Of a DNA stretch of 64,000 nucleotides, positions 32,247-41,769 are shown in pieces. The position numbers were made by a program, and so were the translations under genes. The notes under the pieces were generated by a model. That model saw nothing but the letters and a program-made list of their open reading frames with translations, was not told where the DNA came from and searched no databases. Every line of letters starts with the position of its first letter. Within the stretch, counting starts at the first letter, position 1. Source of the DNA: Halopseudomonas xinjiangensis (lineage in GTDB: Bacteria > Pseudomonadota > Gammaproteobacteria > Pseudomonadales > Pseudomonadaceae); NCBI RefSeq assembly GCF_900104945.1, contig NZ_LT629736.1:3127001-3191000 (forward strand), written 5' to 3'.

Positions 32247-32625
32247 GCCACTGGCTCCAGATCGTTCGTACCTGCTCGGGGAGGGTCATCGGATCGAATG
32301 GCTTGGTGATCACGTGAGCGGCGCCCATGCGTTGGTATTCCTCTATTTCCGGTGGCTGAACCTTGGCAGTCATGAACACGATAGGTACGTCGTCCAGCGC
32401 CGGTTTTTCACGCAGATGGCGAAGCGTCTGCGGCCCGTCCATGCCGGGCATCATGACGTCCAGGAGGATGAACTGGGGAGCAAAAGCCTCGGCCACCTCC
32501 AGCCCCTCAGGGCCCGATGCGCAGGATTTGACGGTCATTCCGCCGACAATTTCCAGCGCAATGCGGACGATTTCCCGAATCGATGAGTCATCTTCGATGT
32601 GCAACAGTCGCTGCAGGTCACTCAT
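32233..32625 (-). CDS. Single-domain response regulator (CheY-like)
   Basis: A stand-alone receiver of 130 residues. The acidic pocket HIEDD, phosphoacceptor Asp56 in ILLDVMMPGMDG, the switch Thr in IVFMTAK and Lys in ITKPFD are all intact. The ATG at 32625 follows GGAG by six bases. Lying between the kinase and the Hpt-containing cyclase, it may shuttle phosphate between them. Confidence 0.92.
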   Translation of the reverse strand: MSDLQRLLHIEDDSSIREIVRIALEIVGGMTVKSCASGPEGLEVAEAFAPQFILLDVMMPGMDGPQTLRHLREKPALDDVPIVFMTAKVQPPEIEEYQRMGAAHVITKPFDPMTLPEQVRTIWSQWHAAH

Positions 32626-32805
32626 GTCCGGCTCCAGGTGAAAATTTCGGCCTGCGGCATAACCCCTTTCCGGTCGGACGCGGCAGTGTCGCCGATGATC
32701 GGCAAGTCCAAGCGCAATGGTGAACGTACCAGGGACGCGAGTCGAGCCCGGTTTTGCATTCCAGGCAATGAGCTGCTGCGAAAGGCGCAGCACAGCGCGG
32801 AGTGC

Positions 32806-35800
32806 TCATTGCGGCTCGCTCTGCACTCCGTGGCCTGGTGTGCTCAGCGGCCTCGACTCGCCTGCGTCGAGCGGCAGGGTAAACCAGAAGGTCGAGCCAC
32901 TTCCTTCGATGGACTCGAAGCCGACTCGGCCTCCCATCCGTTCGATCAGCTCGCGACTGATCGCAAGGCCCAGGCCGGTCCCGCCCCGCCTGCGCGTGTC
33001 CGAGCTGTCTGCCTGACTGAACTTGTTGAACAACAGCGGCTGCGCTGTCGCGGGTACGCCCTCGCCCTGGTCAATAACGCTGACCCGCACTTCCCCGTTT
33101 TCGGCGACAGCCTGGAGCGTGACATAGCCCTGCGGATGGGAAAACTTGGCCGCGTTGGACAGATAGTTGGCCAGAACCTGCCCGAGCCGCTGCGCATCGA
33201 CTGTCACCTCAACATCATCGATTCGCCCTGCCTCCAGCCTTACCTTGTACTGGTCGGCGTAGCTGCGATTGGCTTCCAGCGCCTGCTCCAGCAGGGGTCG
33301 CAAAGGCTCGATCCGCATGTTGAAATGCACCTTGCCCAGCGTCAGCTTGTCCATGTCCAGCAGATCATTGATCAGACTGTTGAGGTTCTGACTGTTGCGT
33401 TGGGCGATCTCGAGCAGCCGTTGCATGGGTGGCGGTATCTCGCCGAGCGCGCCACCTGCCAGTAGCGAAAGCGCGCCGGACACCGCCGTAAGCGGCGTCC
33501 GCAGTTCATGGCTGACGGTGGATACGAACTGCGATTTCATCTGCTCGATGCGGTGCTGTTCGGTGGCATCCCAGAGGAAGCCGCCCAGCCACAGCAGGTT
33601 GCCCTGGGAGTCGAACTCCCCACGACCCTTTTCGCGCACCCATACCTCGTGGCCGGCGGCATGCACGATCCGATAGCTCAGCTCGTAGCTACCGCGTTGA
33701 TCGATCTGCTCCTGTACAGCGAAGGTCAGCTCGAGGTCCTCCGGATGCACGACGCTGGCATAGCTGCGGACGCGACTGTCGATGAAATCGCTGGCCGGGT
33801 AGCCGGTGATCGCCTCGATTTCATCGCTGAGATACTGCATCGTCCAGTTCGCATCGTTCTGGCACCGGTAAACAGCGCCCGGCAGGTTGGTGACCATGCT
33901 GCGGTAACGTGATTCGCTTTTCTGTAGTGCGCGGGTGGCCTGAATCAGCTCGGTGATATCGGTGGCGATACCGAGAAAGCCAATGGGCTGCTGGTTCTCG
34001 TCGGCCATGCGCGTTACCGTGAGGTTGACCAGGCGTTGCGTTCCGTCCTTGCGGATGAAGGTCCACGGCAACGTTTCCGCCCGACCTGAGCGCACCTTGG
34101 CGACGAACACGTCGATACCCGTCACTGGTCTGCCCAGCTCCTCCGCCAGCGCCGCGGCCCGACGCTCCACTTCGGCGGGCAGGTGGAAGAGTTCGGGTGT
34201 GGACTTGCTGACGATTTCACTCGCGGTATAACCCAGCAGCTTCTCGGCGCCACTGTTGAACAGCGTGATGATGCCGTCGAGATCGATGGTGATGATTGCG
34301 ACCTCGGTCGAGGCGTCGATTACTGCTCGAAGCGAAGAGCGCGCTCGGCGGATCTCCTCGGTACGCTGTACTTCGTCACTGATATCGGCATGGGTACCGC
34401 TCATCAGCAGGGGTTGACCGTGCTCGTCATGGCTGACGACCTGCCCCCTACCGAGCATCCACACCCAGTGCCCGTCCTTGTGGCGAATGCGAAACCGGGC
34501 CTGGAAGTAATCTTCTCTACCCTCGAAATGCTCCTGGACGCTGGCGCGCACCATCAGAAGATCGTCAGGGTGTACCAGGCTGCGCCAGGTATCGATCGTG
34601 GTCGGCTCGAGTTCCTCGAGTCGGTACCCGATGGTTTGCGCCCAACGCTCGTTGAATACGCACTCGCCGGTCTGGATGTTCCACTCGCCGGTGCCGATGT
34701 TGGTCGCTTCGATAATCGAGGCCAGACGCCAGCGCTCACGCTCGAGCGTCACTTCGATATGCTTGCGCGCCGTCACGTCGCCAATGAAGCCGTACCAGAC
34801 TATATCGCCGTTATCGAGCTTGTGCGGGCTGGCAAAGCCGGCGACCCAGATTTCGCCCAGGCGCGGGTGCAACACTCGATATTCGCCACGCCAGACAGTA
34901 AGGTTCTCCGCCGATTCGCTGATGCTTTGCATGACACGGTCTTGGTCATCCGGATGCAGCCGTGAGATAGCTGTGGAAGCGTCTTTGGCTGCTTCCTCGG
35001 CGGTCACGCCGTAAATCTCCTCGATGCCTTCGCTGGCGTATGGGAACCAAAAGCGGCCATCGGTCGAGAGTTGAAATTTGTAGACCATCCCCGGCAAATG
35101 ACGCGTCAGCCTGTTGAAGCGCTCGATCAGCGCATCGCGATCCTGCTCGGCCCGCGCGCGCGTCAGGGTGGAACCCACCCAGCGGCTGCAGAGCCGCATG
35201 AATTCGATGTCGATCTCGTTGAAGTCGGCCCGCACGGGCCGCGAGCTGGAGAAGCTGATCGTACCGAAATACTGGCCATCCACCACAACGGGTGCGCCGA
35301 TATAGGATTCGACCTTGAACGTTTCGTAACTCAGATGTTGGCGGAAATCCGAAGCGCCGATGCGTGACAGATCGAGCACGTCCTTGTGTTCGATAACCAG
35401 GCTGCAGAAGGTCTGGCCGAGATCAAACACGTCGCCGTCATGCAGTGACTGGTCGGGACTCTGCTGCGCGACGACCAGGAACTGGTCACCTTCGATTCGG
35501 CTGACAATGCCCTGATCCAGCCCCAGGTAGTCACATCCCAGGCGCAGGGCGTTGTGCAGTCGAGCGCTAACGTCGAGCGAGGGTTCGGCAGCCATGTCGT
35601 TTAATGCATGCAAAGCCTGCTGCTGTAGTCGCGTCTGCTCGAGCGTCTGACGCCGCGCCGCGGCGCGGGTCAGGCTCAGCAACAAGAGCAACAGAGCGGT
35701 CGCTGCAAGGAAGGCTCCAATCCACCTCGCCAGCTGCTGCAACTGGTCGGCGCGGTGTTCGGCGAGGCTTTCGGTGACATCGCGCCAGGCAAGGATAAGC

Positions 35801-36723
35801 GCTACGGCGGGGGCGGAGCGGTTGGTCCGGGCGCGGTCATGCATGGGAAACTGGGAAACCAGATAGTGCTGCTCTCCGGCAGTAAGCAATTGGTGGCTAG
35901 GCCGATCAGCGGACAGTTCAAGCTGGTCTGCCTGCATCCATTCGAGCGCCTCTTCGCGCGAATAGCTGTCGAGCAGCCAGGTACCGTCCTCGCTGGTCGC
36001 CAGGCCGTCGCTATTATGTTCGCTTCGATTGATGGCAAGGGTCGGCTGGTGCAGCAGAACGGCCAGGCCAGCACCGAGCTCCCTGTCGAGCTGACGCAGC
36101 TCCGGAAGCATGCCGAAACCGACTTCAAGCGTGGCGACGACCGGCGCGCCAGCCTCGTCGGAGGCGCGAATCGGCACGACACCGCTCATGCCCAGGCCGA
36201 AACGGCCGACCTCCAGGCCGCTGCGCGCTACACCGCTGCGCTGCGCTTCGGTCAGCATCGGCCGGTTGCCCACCAGAGAATCGCCCCAACGCTCCGGGCG
36301 GTGCATGCGTAGCAGGCTGACGACGCCCGGGCTGAGATGTATATGCAACTGGTTGGCGCCTGCGTTCTGCAAGGCCGTCCAGAAACCGCTCATGTCCTGT
36401 TCAAGCCTCGCCCGGAACGTCGCCACCAACGGGCTATGCAGTCCGTCGCGCTGGGCCAGCTCAGCGGTCCGACGTATCAGACGCAGGGTATCGTCATCTT
36501 CCGAAACGGTCTCGGCCGCCATCAGTGCCTGTCGCTTCAACGCCTGCTGCGACTGCATCACCGCCAGCCGCTGCAGTTCTGCCTGGGCAGCGAGCTGCCC
36601 GGCCCAGCGATCTTCGCGCTGATGCCAGCTCAACAGTCCCAGAGCGAGAAAAAACAGAGCGAGGGCGAGGATGCCAAAGGGCATCACCAGACGCCCCGTT
36701 AACGGCAAAACGGGTTTGGCCAT
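32806..36723 (-). CDS. Multi-PAS sensor histidine kinase with periplasmic Cache-like domain
   Basis: A 1305-residue inner-membrane kinase. TM1 (about 11-32) and TM2 (about 336-356) enclose a periplasmic domain with HLSPGVVSLLRMHRPERWGD, a pattern of double-Cache sensors. Then come a GAF domain (about 375-525), four PAS/PAC repeats (about 540-1050), HisKA with the phospho-His1072 in STVSHELRTPL, and an HATPase with NAAKFS, DQGEGVP and GGTGLGLAIS. There is no receiver on the chain, so the two downstream proteins are likely partners. The ligand is unknown. Confidence 0.92.
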   Translation of the reverse strand: MAKPVLPLTGRLVMPFGILALALFFLALGLLSWHQREDRWAGQLAAQAELQRLAVMQSQQALKRQALMAAETVSEDDDTLRLIRRTAELAQRDGLHSPLVATFRARLEQDMSGFWTALQNAGANQLHIHLSPGVVSLLRMHRPERWGDSLVGNRPMLTEAQRSGVARSGLEVGRFGLGMSGVVPIRASDEAGAPVVATLEVGFGMLPELRQLDRELGAGLAVLLHQPTLAINRSEHNSDGLATSEDGTWLLDSYSREEALEWMQADQLELSADRPSHQLLTAGEQHYLVSQFPMHDRARTNRSAPAVALILAWRDVTESLAEHRADQLQQLARWIGAFLAATALLLLLLSLTRAAARRQTLEQTRLQQQALHALNDMAAEPSLDVSARLHNALRLGCDYLGLDQGIVSRIEGDQFLVVAQQSPDQSLHDGDVFDLGQTFCSLVIEHKDVLDLSRIGASDFRQHLSYETFKVESYIGAPVVVDGQYFGTISFSSSRPVRADFNEIDIEFMRLCSRWVGSTLTRARAEQDRDALIERFNRLTRHLPGMVYKFQLSTDGRFWFPYASEGIEEIYGVTAEEAAKDASTAISRLHPDDQDRVMQSISESAENLTVWRGEYRVLHPRLGEIWVAGFASPHKLDNGDIVWYGFIGDVTARKHIEVTLERERWRLASIIEATNIGTGEWNIQTGECVFNERWAQTIGYRLEELEPTTIDTWRSLVHPDDLLMVRASVQEHFEGREDYFQARFRIRHKDGHWVWMLGRGQVVSHDEHGQPLLMSGTHADISDEVQRTEEIRRARSSLRAVIDASTEVAIITIDLDGIITLFNSGAEKLLGYTASEIVSKSTPELFHLPAEVERRAAALAEELGRPVTGIDVFVAKVRSGRAETLPWTFIRKDGTQRLVNLTVTRMADENQQPIGFLGIATDITELIQATRALQKSESRYRSMVTNLPGAVYRCQNDANWTMQYLSDEIEAITGYPASDFIDSRVRSYASVVHPEDLELTFAVQEQIDQRGSYELSYRIVHAAGHEVWVREKGRGEFDSQGNLLWLGGFLWDATEQHRIEQMKSQFVSTVSHELRTPLTAVSGALSLLAGGALGEIPPPMQRLLEIAQRNSQNLNSLINDLLDMDKLTLGKVHFNMRIEPLRPLLEQALEANRSYADQYKVRLEAGRIDDVEVTVDAQRLGQVLANYLSNAAKFSHPQGYVTLQAVAENGEVRVSVIDQGEGVPATAQPLLFNKFSQADSSDTRRRGGTGLGLAISRELIERMGGRVGFESIEGSGSTFWFTLPLDAGESRPLSTPGHGVQSEPQ

Positions 36724-36798
36724 CGAGGGTTTCCACAGGTTTATGGGCAGACAATAGCCGTAAAGCGAAGCCCCTGCCAGCCGCCCAGCGACCTGCGG

Positions 36799-37572
36799 TC
36801 AGAGGCTGTTGCTCAGGTGTCCGCCATCGACATTGAGTACGCTGCCGGTCATGAACGAGCCGGCTTCGCTGGCCAGCAGCAGCAACGGCCCGCTCAGCTC
36901 CTCCAACTGACCGAGCCGGCGCATCGGGACCTTGCTGCGGATGTACTGCTGGCCTTTTTCGGTGTCGAAATAATCGCCGTTCATCTCGGTACGAAAATAC
37001 CCCGGTGCGATGGCGTTGACCCGAATACCATGCCTGGCCAGTTCCAATGCCATGGCCTTGGTGAGCTGCACGACACCCGCCTTGGCAACCGCATAATGGC
37101 TGAGCGCCGTGCCCACCCGCAGACCCAGGATCGAGGCAATATTGATCACGCTGCCGCCGGTTTCGGCCTTGGCCATGGCGACGGTGGCACGATGGGCCAC
37201 GCGCCAGGCGCCGTCCAGATTGGTATCCATCATGCTGCGCCAGTTGCCTTCGCTCATGTCCAGGAACGGCACCGGATCGCCGATCCCTGCGTTGTTGACC
37301 AGCACGTCCACCGTGCCGAAGGCCGCCTCGGCCTGGGCGAACCCGGCGTCGATGCTGTCGCCGTCGGTGACGTCCATCGGCACCGCCAGGGCCTGACCAC
37401 CGGCTGACTCGATCCGTTGCACCAATGATTGCAGGCGTTCGACACGCCGCGCGGCGACAACGACGCGAGCACCGGCCTGGCTCAGGATCAGCGCAAAGTG
37501 TTCACCCAGGCCGCTCGATGCGCCAGTAATCAGCGCGGTTTTGCCGCTCAGGTCGAAACGGTTGTTGCTCAT
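36799..37572 (-). CDS. Short-chain dehydrogenase/reductase (FabG-like)
   Basis: Classical SDR of 257 residues. ITGASSGLGEHFA is the TGxxxGxG cofactor loop, LVNNAGIG the NNAG motif, INIAS carries the catalytic Ser, and YAVAK the Tyr and Lys. AGGAG precedes the ATG. Substrate unknown; the sequence resembles 3-hydroxyacyl or glucose dehydrogenase-like SDRs. It is a separate unit with 75 bases to the kinase gene. Confidence 0.9.
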   Translation of the reverse strand: MSNNRFDLSGKTALITGASSGLGEHFALILSQAGARVVVAARRVERLQSLVQRIESAGGQALAVPMDVTDGDSIDAGFAQAEAAFGTVDVLVNNAGIGDPVPFLDMSEGNWRSMMDTNLDGAWRVAHRATVAMAKAETGGSVINIASILGLRVGTALSHYAVAKAGVVQLTKAMALELARHGIRVNAIAPGYFRTEMNGDYFDTEKGQQYIRSKVPMRRLGQLEELSGPLLLLASEAGSFMTGSVLNVDGGHLSNSL

Positions 37573-37739
37573 GTCTTGCTCCTTTCTTGGTTTGGGCCGC
37601 GTCGCTTGCGCAGCGACGGAACGACTACGGCGCTGCGCTTTCTGTTATTTTCGTACGACATGGTGGCGCCGGCCGATCATGTCATCTGCGCATTGTGGCG
37701 GTATTTTGAATACGTTGAACGGGGGCTTGAATGATCATC

Positions 37740-37805
37740 GACTCGGCGAATTCCTCGCCATGTAATGACCCGTTTGTGCAGGCGGGGTTCGAACCCCGCC
37801 GAGTC
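37740..37805. other. tRNA-like fold-back (T-arm plus acceptor mimic), not a recognised tRNA
   Basis: A 20-bp perfect palindrome, GGCGGGGTTCGAACCCCGCC (37781-37800), contains a textbook T-stem/loop (CGGGG-TTCGAAC-CCCCG). Directly after it CCGAGTC (37799-37805) pairs with GACTCGG at 37740-37746, exactly where the 5' acceptor strand of a tRNA would sit. The rest is 66 bases long with no recognisable D-arm or anticodon arm and no CCA. It may be a decayed tRNA, an integration scar or only a strong hairpin in front of the SulP gene. Confidence 0.5.
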
Positions 37806-37819
37806 CGGGTCGCGAGCTG

Positions 37820-39562
37820 ATGCTGGAAAATCCAAGGTTGCGCCCTCCGGGCGGCACCGGATGGCTGGCGTGGCTGCGCAACTATCGCGCGGCATGGCTC
37901 AGCGGTGATGTAACCGCCGGGTTGGTGGTCAGTGTGATGATCATCCCGCAAAGCATGGCCTACGCGATGCTCGCCGGCCTGCCGGTGGAGATCGGCCTCT
38001 ATGCGAGCATGCTTCCGCTGGTGGGTTACGCGCTGTTTGCCAGCAGCATGACCCTGTCGGTCGGCCCGGTTGCGGTCACCGGCCTGATGACCGCTTCGTT
38101 GATCGCACCTCTGGCTCCGGCGGGCACCGAACTGTATCTGCAGCTGGCCATCTGGCTGGCGCTGCTGTCCGGCGCGATGCTGTTCATCCTTGGCCTTCTG
38201 CGCATGGGCTTCCTGGCCAATTTCCTCAGTCATCCGGTGATCAGCGGCTTCCTCAGCGGCGCAGCGTTGCTGATCATATTCAGTCAACTGCCGCATGTTT
38301 TCGGTCTGGCGGCGTTGCCGCACACGCCAGCGCAACTGGCGGACCAATGGCGACCGGTCAACAGTCTGGTCACGGCAATGGGTCTGATCAGCCTGGGCTG
38401 GCTGATGTATGCACGCACCCGACTCGCTGGCCATCTGGTTCGGTTCGGGCTGCATGTGGGCGTTGCCAGACTGGCGGCGCGGTTGGCGCCGATCCTGGTC
38501 GTGGTGCTCGGCATCGCTGCGACCGCCGGGTTCGATCTGGCCGAGCGCGGCGTGCCGGTAGTGGGCGATCTGCCGGCCGGTCTGCCATCGTTGCAGTGGG
38601 TCACGCCGGACTGGAGCCACCTGCGCGTGCTGCTGATTCCTGCTGCGCTGATCAGCCTGGTCAGCTTCGTGGAAAGCGTATCGCTGGCGCAATCCCTTGC
38701 CAGGCGCAAGCGCGAAAGCATCGACCCCGATCGCGAGCTGCTGGCGCTTGGCGCCGCCAATGCCTGCGCGGGCATGTCGGGCGGCTTTGCGGTGTGTGGC
38801 GGGCTGTCGCGCTCGGTGGTGAACATGGAGGCCGGTGCCAATACGCCGTTGGCCAGCATCATCGCGGCGGTGATAATCGCGTTGATTGTGGCGACGCTGG
38901 CACCCCTCTTCCCGCATCTGCCGCTGGTGGTGCTGGCAACCATCATTCTGGTCGCGGTCACGCCGCTGATCGATCTGGTCAGCCTGCGGCGCGCCTGGGA
39001 ATACGATCGAGCCGAAGGCCTGACGCTGCTGCTGACAGCGCTCGGGGTGCTCGTTTTCGGCATCGAAGGCGGCATCATCCTCGGCGTCTGCCTGTCGATT
39101 GCCTCGCAGCTATGGCGGGGCAGCCGTCCACACGTTGCGGTGGTCGGTCGCGTGCCGGACACGCAGTATTTTCGCAATGTGAACCGGCACCTGGTCGAAA
39201 TCGAGCCGCATCTGCTGGCCATTCGCATCGACGAAAACATCTTTTTTGCCAATACCAAGGCCGTCGAGCGAGCCTTGCTCGATGCTTTCAACGATTACCC
39301 GGACACCCGCCATGTGTTGCTGATCCTATCGGCGGTCAACCACATCGACAGCACCGGGCTGGACATGCTCAGCGAACTGACCGAAGGCTTTGCCGAGCGC
39401 GGCGTGCGGTTGCATCTCGCCGAGGTGAAGGGACCGTTGATGGACCAACTCACCGAGACCGACTGGATCAGTCAGCAGGTGGGCGAGGTGTTTCCCAGTA
39501 CACACATCGCGTTCAACACCCTGGCCAATCTCAAGAGCGAGGAGCCGGCGAAGACGGAATAG
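37820..39562 (+). CDS. SulP-family anion transporter with STAS domain
   Basis: A 580-residue SLC26/SulP protein with about 12-14 membrane segments and a C-terminal STAS domain (about residues 445-570, with VLLILSAVNHIDSTGLDML). The SulP signature lies near GLVVSVMIIPQSMAYAMLAG. Members carry sulfate, bicarbonate or dicarboxylates; no carbonic anhydrase is fused or adjacent, so the substrate is open. The ribosome site before the ATG is weak. Convergent with the cytochrome gene. Confidence 0.92.
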   Translation: MLENPRLRPPGGTGWLAWLRNYRAAWLSGDVTAGLVVSVMIIPQSMAYAMLAGLPVEIGLYASMLPLVGYALFASSMTLSVGPVAVTGLMTASLIAPLAPAGTELYLQLAIWLALLSGAMLFILGLLRMGFLANFLSHPVISGFLSGAALLIIFSQLPHVFGLAALPHTPAQLADQWRPVNSLVTAMGLISLGWLMYARTRLAGHLVRFGLHVGVARLAARLAPILVVVLGIAATAGFDLAERGVPVVGDLPAGLPSLQWVTPDWSHLRVLLIPAALISLVSFVESVSLAQSLARRKRESIDPDRELLALGAANACAGMSGGFAVCGGLSRSVVNMEAGANTPLASIIAAVIIALIVATLAPLFPHLPLVVLATIILVAVTPLIDLVSLRRAWEYDRAEGLTLLLTALGVLVFGIEGGIILGVCLSIASQLWRGSRPHVAVVGRVPDTQYFRNVNRHLVEIEPHLLAIRIDENIFFANTKAVERALLDAFNDYPDTRHVLLILSAVNHIDSTGLDMLSELTEGFAERGVRLHLAEVKGPLMDQLTETDWISQQVGEVFPSTHIAFNTLANLKSEEPAKTE

Positions 39563-39576
39563 GATGGCCGCTGCTG

Positions 39577-40209
39577 CTACAGGCCGCTCGCAACCCAGAT
39601 GGCCAGGCCGGCCGTCACCAAGGCCGCAACCAGGACCATCGGGCGTGCCGGTTTGGGTGGTTCGACCGCGGCCGGAACGGGCTTGCGCCCGTGCAGCATG
39701 GCGCCGACGAGTTGTTTCCCACGCCACTGATACGCGGCGATGGCCAGCAGATGAACGCCAATCAGCAGGTACAGCGCCTCTTCGGTCGAGCGATGCCAGC
39801 CGCTCAGGGTTCGGCTCAGTTGCGATGAGACCTCTCCTGCCCAGGGCCCGCTGAACGCCACATCATCGCTGGAAAACAGGCCGGTAACAGCCTGGAAGCC
39901 AAACAACCCGAGCATCGCCAGCACCGACAGCGCACCGACGGGCGTATGGCCTGGGCCCTGCCACTGGCCGTGCCACTGTGCGACGAGTCTATGTGGCGTC
40001 GGCACGAAGCTGCTAAACCGCGCCGCGCTGGGCCCGCAGAAGCCCCATACCAGGCGGAAGCCGAGCAGGCCAACCACGGCCAGCCCTAAACGCTGATGCC
40101 AAAGCATCCACGCCTCGCCCAGACTTACGGTCAGCAGTGCCCCGGCCACGGCCAACACTAGCAGCCAATGAAACAGTCGCGTGGGAAAGTCCCAGACCTT
40201 TATCCGCAC
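39577..40209 (-). CDS. Cytochrome b561-type membrane protein
   Basis: A 210-residue protein of the Ni-hydrogenase/b561 cytochrome b family. Haem-ligand candidates are the His in FPTRLFHWLL, MLWHQRLG, GWHRSTEEAL and LIGVHLLAI, on four main helices, with a fifth hydrophobic stretch at the C-terminus. The GTG at 40209 follows GAGGAG, and the protein then opens with IKVWDFPTRLFHW as relatives do; a longer reading frame extends into the neighbouring gene and is rejected. No catalytic partner or cytochrome c is adjacent. It follows the TSUP gene by 11 bases. Confidence 0.87.
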   Translation of the reverse strand: MRIKVWDFPTRLFHWLLVLAVAGALLTVSLGEAWMLWHQRLGLAVVGLLGFRLVWGFCGPSAARFSSFVPTPHRLVAQWHGQWQGPGHTPVGALSVLAMLGLFGFQAVTGLFSSDDVAFSGPWAGEVSSQLSRTLSGWHRSTEEALYLLIGVHLLAIAAYQWRGKQLVGAMLHGRKPVPAAVEPPKPARPMVLVAALVTAGLAIWVASGL

Positions 40210-40220
40210 AGCGACTCCTC

Positions 40221-40955
40221 TTACCAGGCGTGCACGACTAGCAACGCGCCAGTCAGTGTCAGCAGCGTATAGACGATCTGCCGGAAGCGCGTCTCGTCGA
40301 CGCGATGATGCAGCCATTCCCCGAGCAGTATTCCGACGACCAGAAGCGGTACGTAGGTTAGCGTGCGCGGCAGGGCGGGTATCAGGCTGCCCTGAAGCAG
40401 GAACAGCAGACTCAGACTCGCATTGAGGGTAAACCACACGCTGAGCATGGTCGCGCGCAGACGACTCTTGTCCAGCTCGGTTCCGGCCATGGCATAGACC
40501 AGCAGCGGCCCGCCGGAGGCGAACAGGCCGTGCGTGATGCCAGCTGCAAACGTCAGCGCTCGGCTGAGCCAGACCGGGTGTGCCTGGGAAACCACCCCGC
40601 GGGCCAGGCGCCACAGTTCACGGCCGGCGAACCAGACGATCAGCAGCCCGAACAGCAGCTTGAGCAACTGGTCATCAAGGCCGGTGTGCACCTGATAGCC
40701 GACGAGTGTGCCGGTCAGCATCAGCGGCAGAATCATCCGACTGAGCAGCGGCCAGTCTATGTACCGTCGGTTGCGCCAGGCGAGAAAGCCGCTCATCAGC
40801 ACGCTGAGCGGAACCAGCACCGGCATCACCTCAGGCAGTGGCAGCACCAACGCAGCCAGTGACAAGGCGATGACCAGGCTGCCGAAGCCGGTGACTGCTT
40901 CGATGGTGTAAGCGATCAGAATGCATACGCCGACCCAAAGCCATGGGTCGATCAT
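40221..40955 (-). CDS. TSUP (TauE/SafE) family membrane transporter, second copy
   Basis: A 244-residue eight-helix membrane protein of the TSUP family (EAVTGFGSLVIALSLAAL early, GITHGLFASGGPLLVYA in the second half). It is only distantly similar to the copy at 25.6 kb. The start at 40955 overlaps the SDR stop (TGATG), so the two are translationally coupled. Its substrate is likely a small sulfonate, sulfite or organic acid, unresolved. Confidence 0.87.
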   Translation of the reverse strand: MIDPWLWVGVCILIAYTIEAVTGFGSLVIALSLAALVLPLPEVMPVLVPLSVLMSGFLAWRNRRYIDWPLLSRMILPLMLTGTLVGYQVHTGLDDQLLKLLFGLLIVWFAGRELWRLARGVVSQAHPVWLSRALTFAAGITHGLFASGGPLLVYAMAGTELDKSRLRATMLSVWFTLNASLSLLFLLQGSLIPALPRTLTYVPLLVVGILLGEWLHHRVDETRFRQIVYTLLTLTGALLVVHAW

Positions 40956-41740
40956 CAGCGCAGGTCCCCGGCGAATCGTTTGCGGACCTGGCGCAAATAC
41001 AGTGACGGCGCGAAGCGCCAGAGCAGACTGCCGAAGCGAGATACCGGCTCGGGCATCAGCCAGCGCTTGCGTTGATCCAGGCCGTCGGCGATCAGCCCGG
41101 CCATCCACTCGGCGCTTTTCATACCGCCAACCATCGAGCGCGGGTGGCGTGCAACCTGGCCGTCCTTGTCGAGTGCGTGATGTTCGATAGGCGTGTCGAG
41201 AAAGCTCGGGTAGGCCATAAGCAGATGTATTCCGTCCGGTTCGAGTTCGAGTCTGAGTACCTCGAAGAACTGGGTCAAGGCGCTTTTTGCCGCGCAGTAG
41301 GCGGCGCGACCCGGAACCGGCATCCACCCGGCCATGGAACCGACGCAGATGATGCTGCCGCGGCTTTCACGCAGTAGCGGCAGAGCAGCGATGGAAAGTT
41401 CGACCGGGCCCTGCCAGTCTACCGCCATGACCTTGCGGAACACCTTCGGGTCGGTCTGGTGCGCTGGCGAACGGTGGGTGATGCCGGCGTTGTTTACCAG
41501 CAGGTCGAGGCGGCCGAAGCGTTTGCGGGTTTCGCTGACGAGCCGCTTGATGTCCGCTTCGCTGGTTATGTCTGTGGTGACAGCCAGCACCCGGTCCGGT
41601 GTGCCCAGCTCGTCGGCCCGCTGCGCCAGTTGCTCTGCGTTGATGTCTGCCAGAATCAGTTGATGGCCAGCGGCGTGCCAATGTCGAGCCATGGCCCAGC
41701 CTAGGCCTGACGCGGCGCCGGTGAGTAGGGTGGTATACAT
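40955..41740 (-). CDS. Short-chain dehydrogenase/reductase
   Basis: SDR of 261 residues with LLTGAASGLGWAMA, LVNNAGITHRS, the catalytic Ser in ICVGSMAG and YCAAK carrying Tyr and Lys. The C-terminal tail (LLWRFAPSLYLRQVRKRF) is amphipathic and may touch the membrane. It lies downstream of the two fold-back elements, and 29 bases separate its start codon from the nearer one. Confidence 0.9.
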   Translation of the reverse strand: MYTTLLTGAASGLGWAMARHWHAAGHQLILADINAEQLAQRADELGTPDRVLAVTTDITSEADIKRLVSETRKRFGRLDLLVNNAGITHRSPAHQTDPKVFRKVMAVDWQGPVELSIAALPLLRESRGSIICVGSMAGWMPVPGRAAYCAAKSALTQFFEVLRLELEPDGIHLLMAYPSFLDTPIEHHALDKDGQVARHPRSMVGGMKSAEWMAGLIADGLDQRKRWLMPEPVSRFGSLLWRFAPSLYLRQVRKRFAGDLR

Positions 41741-41769
41741 TTAGTTGCTTCTCCTTGCGTGCCGGCAGC

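Noticed and set aside
37740-37805. A functional tRNA gene
   Set aside because: Only the T-arm and acceptor stem fit. There is no D-arm, anticodon arm or CCA, and 66 bases to the end of the acceptor stem is too short.
37682-38917. Long minus-strand open frame (411 codons)
   Set aside because: It is antisense to the clear SulP gene, is rich in Arg/Gln/His low-complexity sequence and matches no family; a high-GC shadow.
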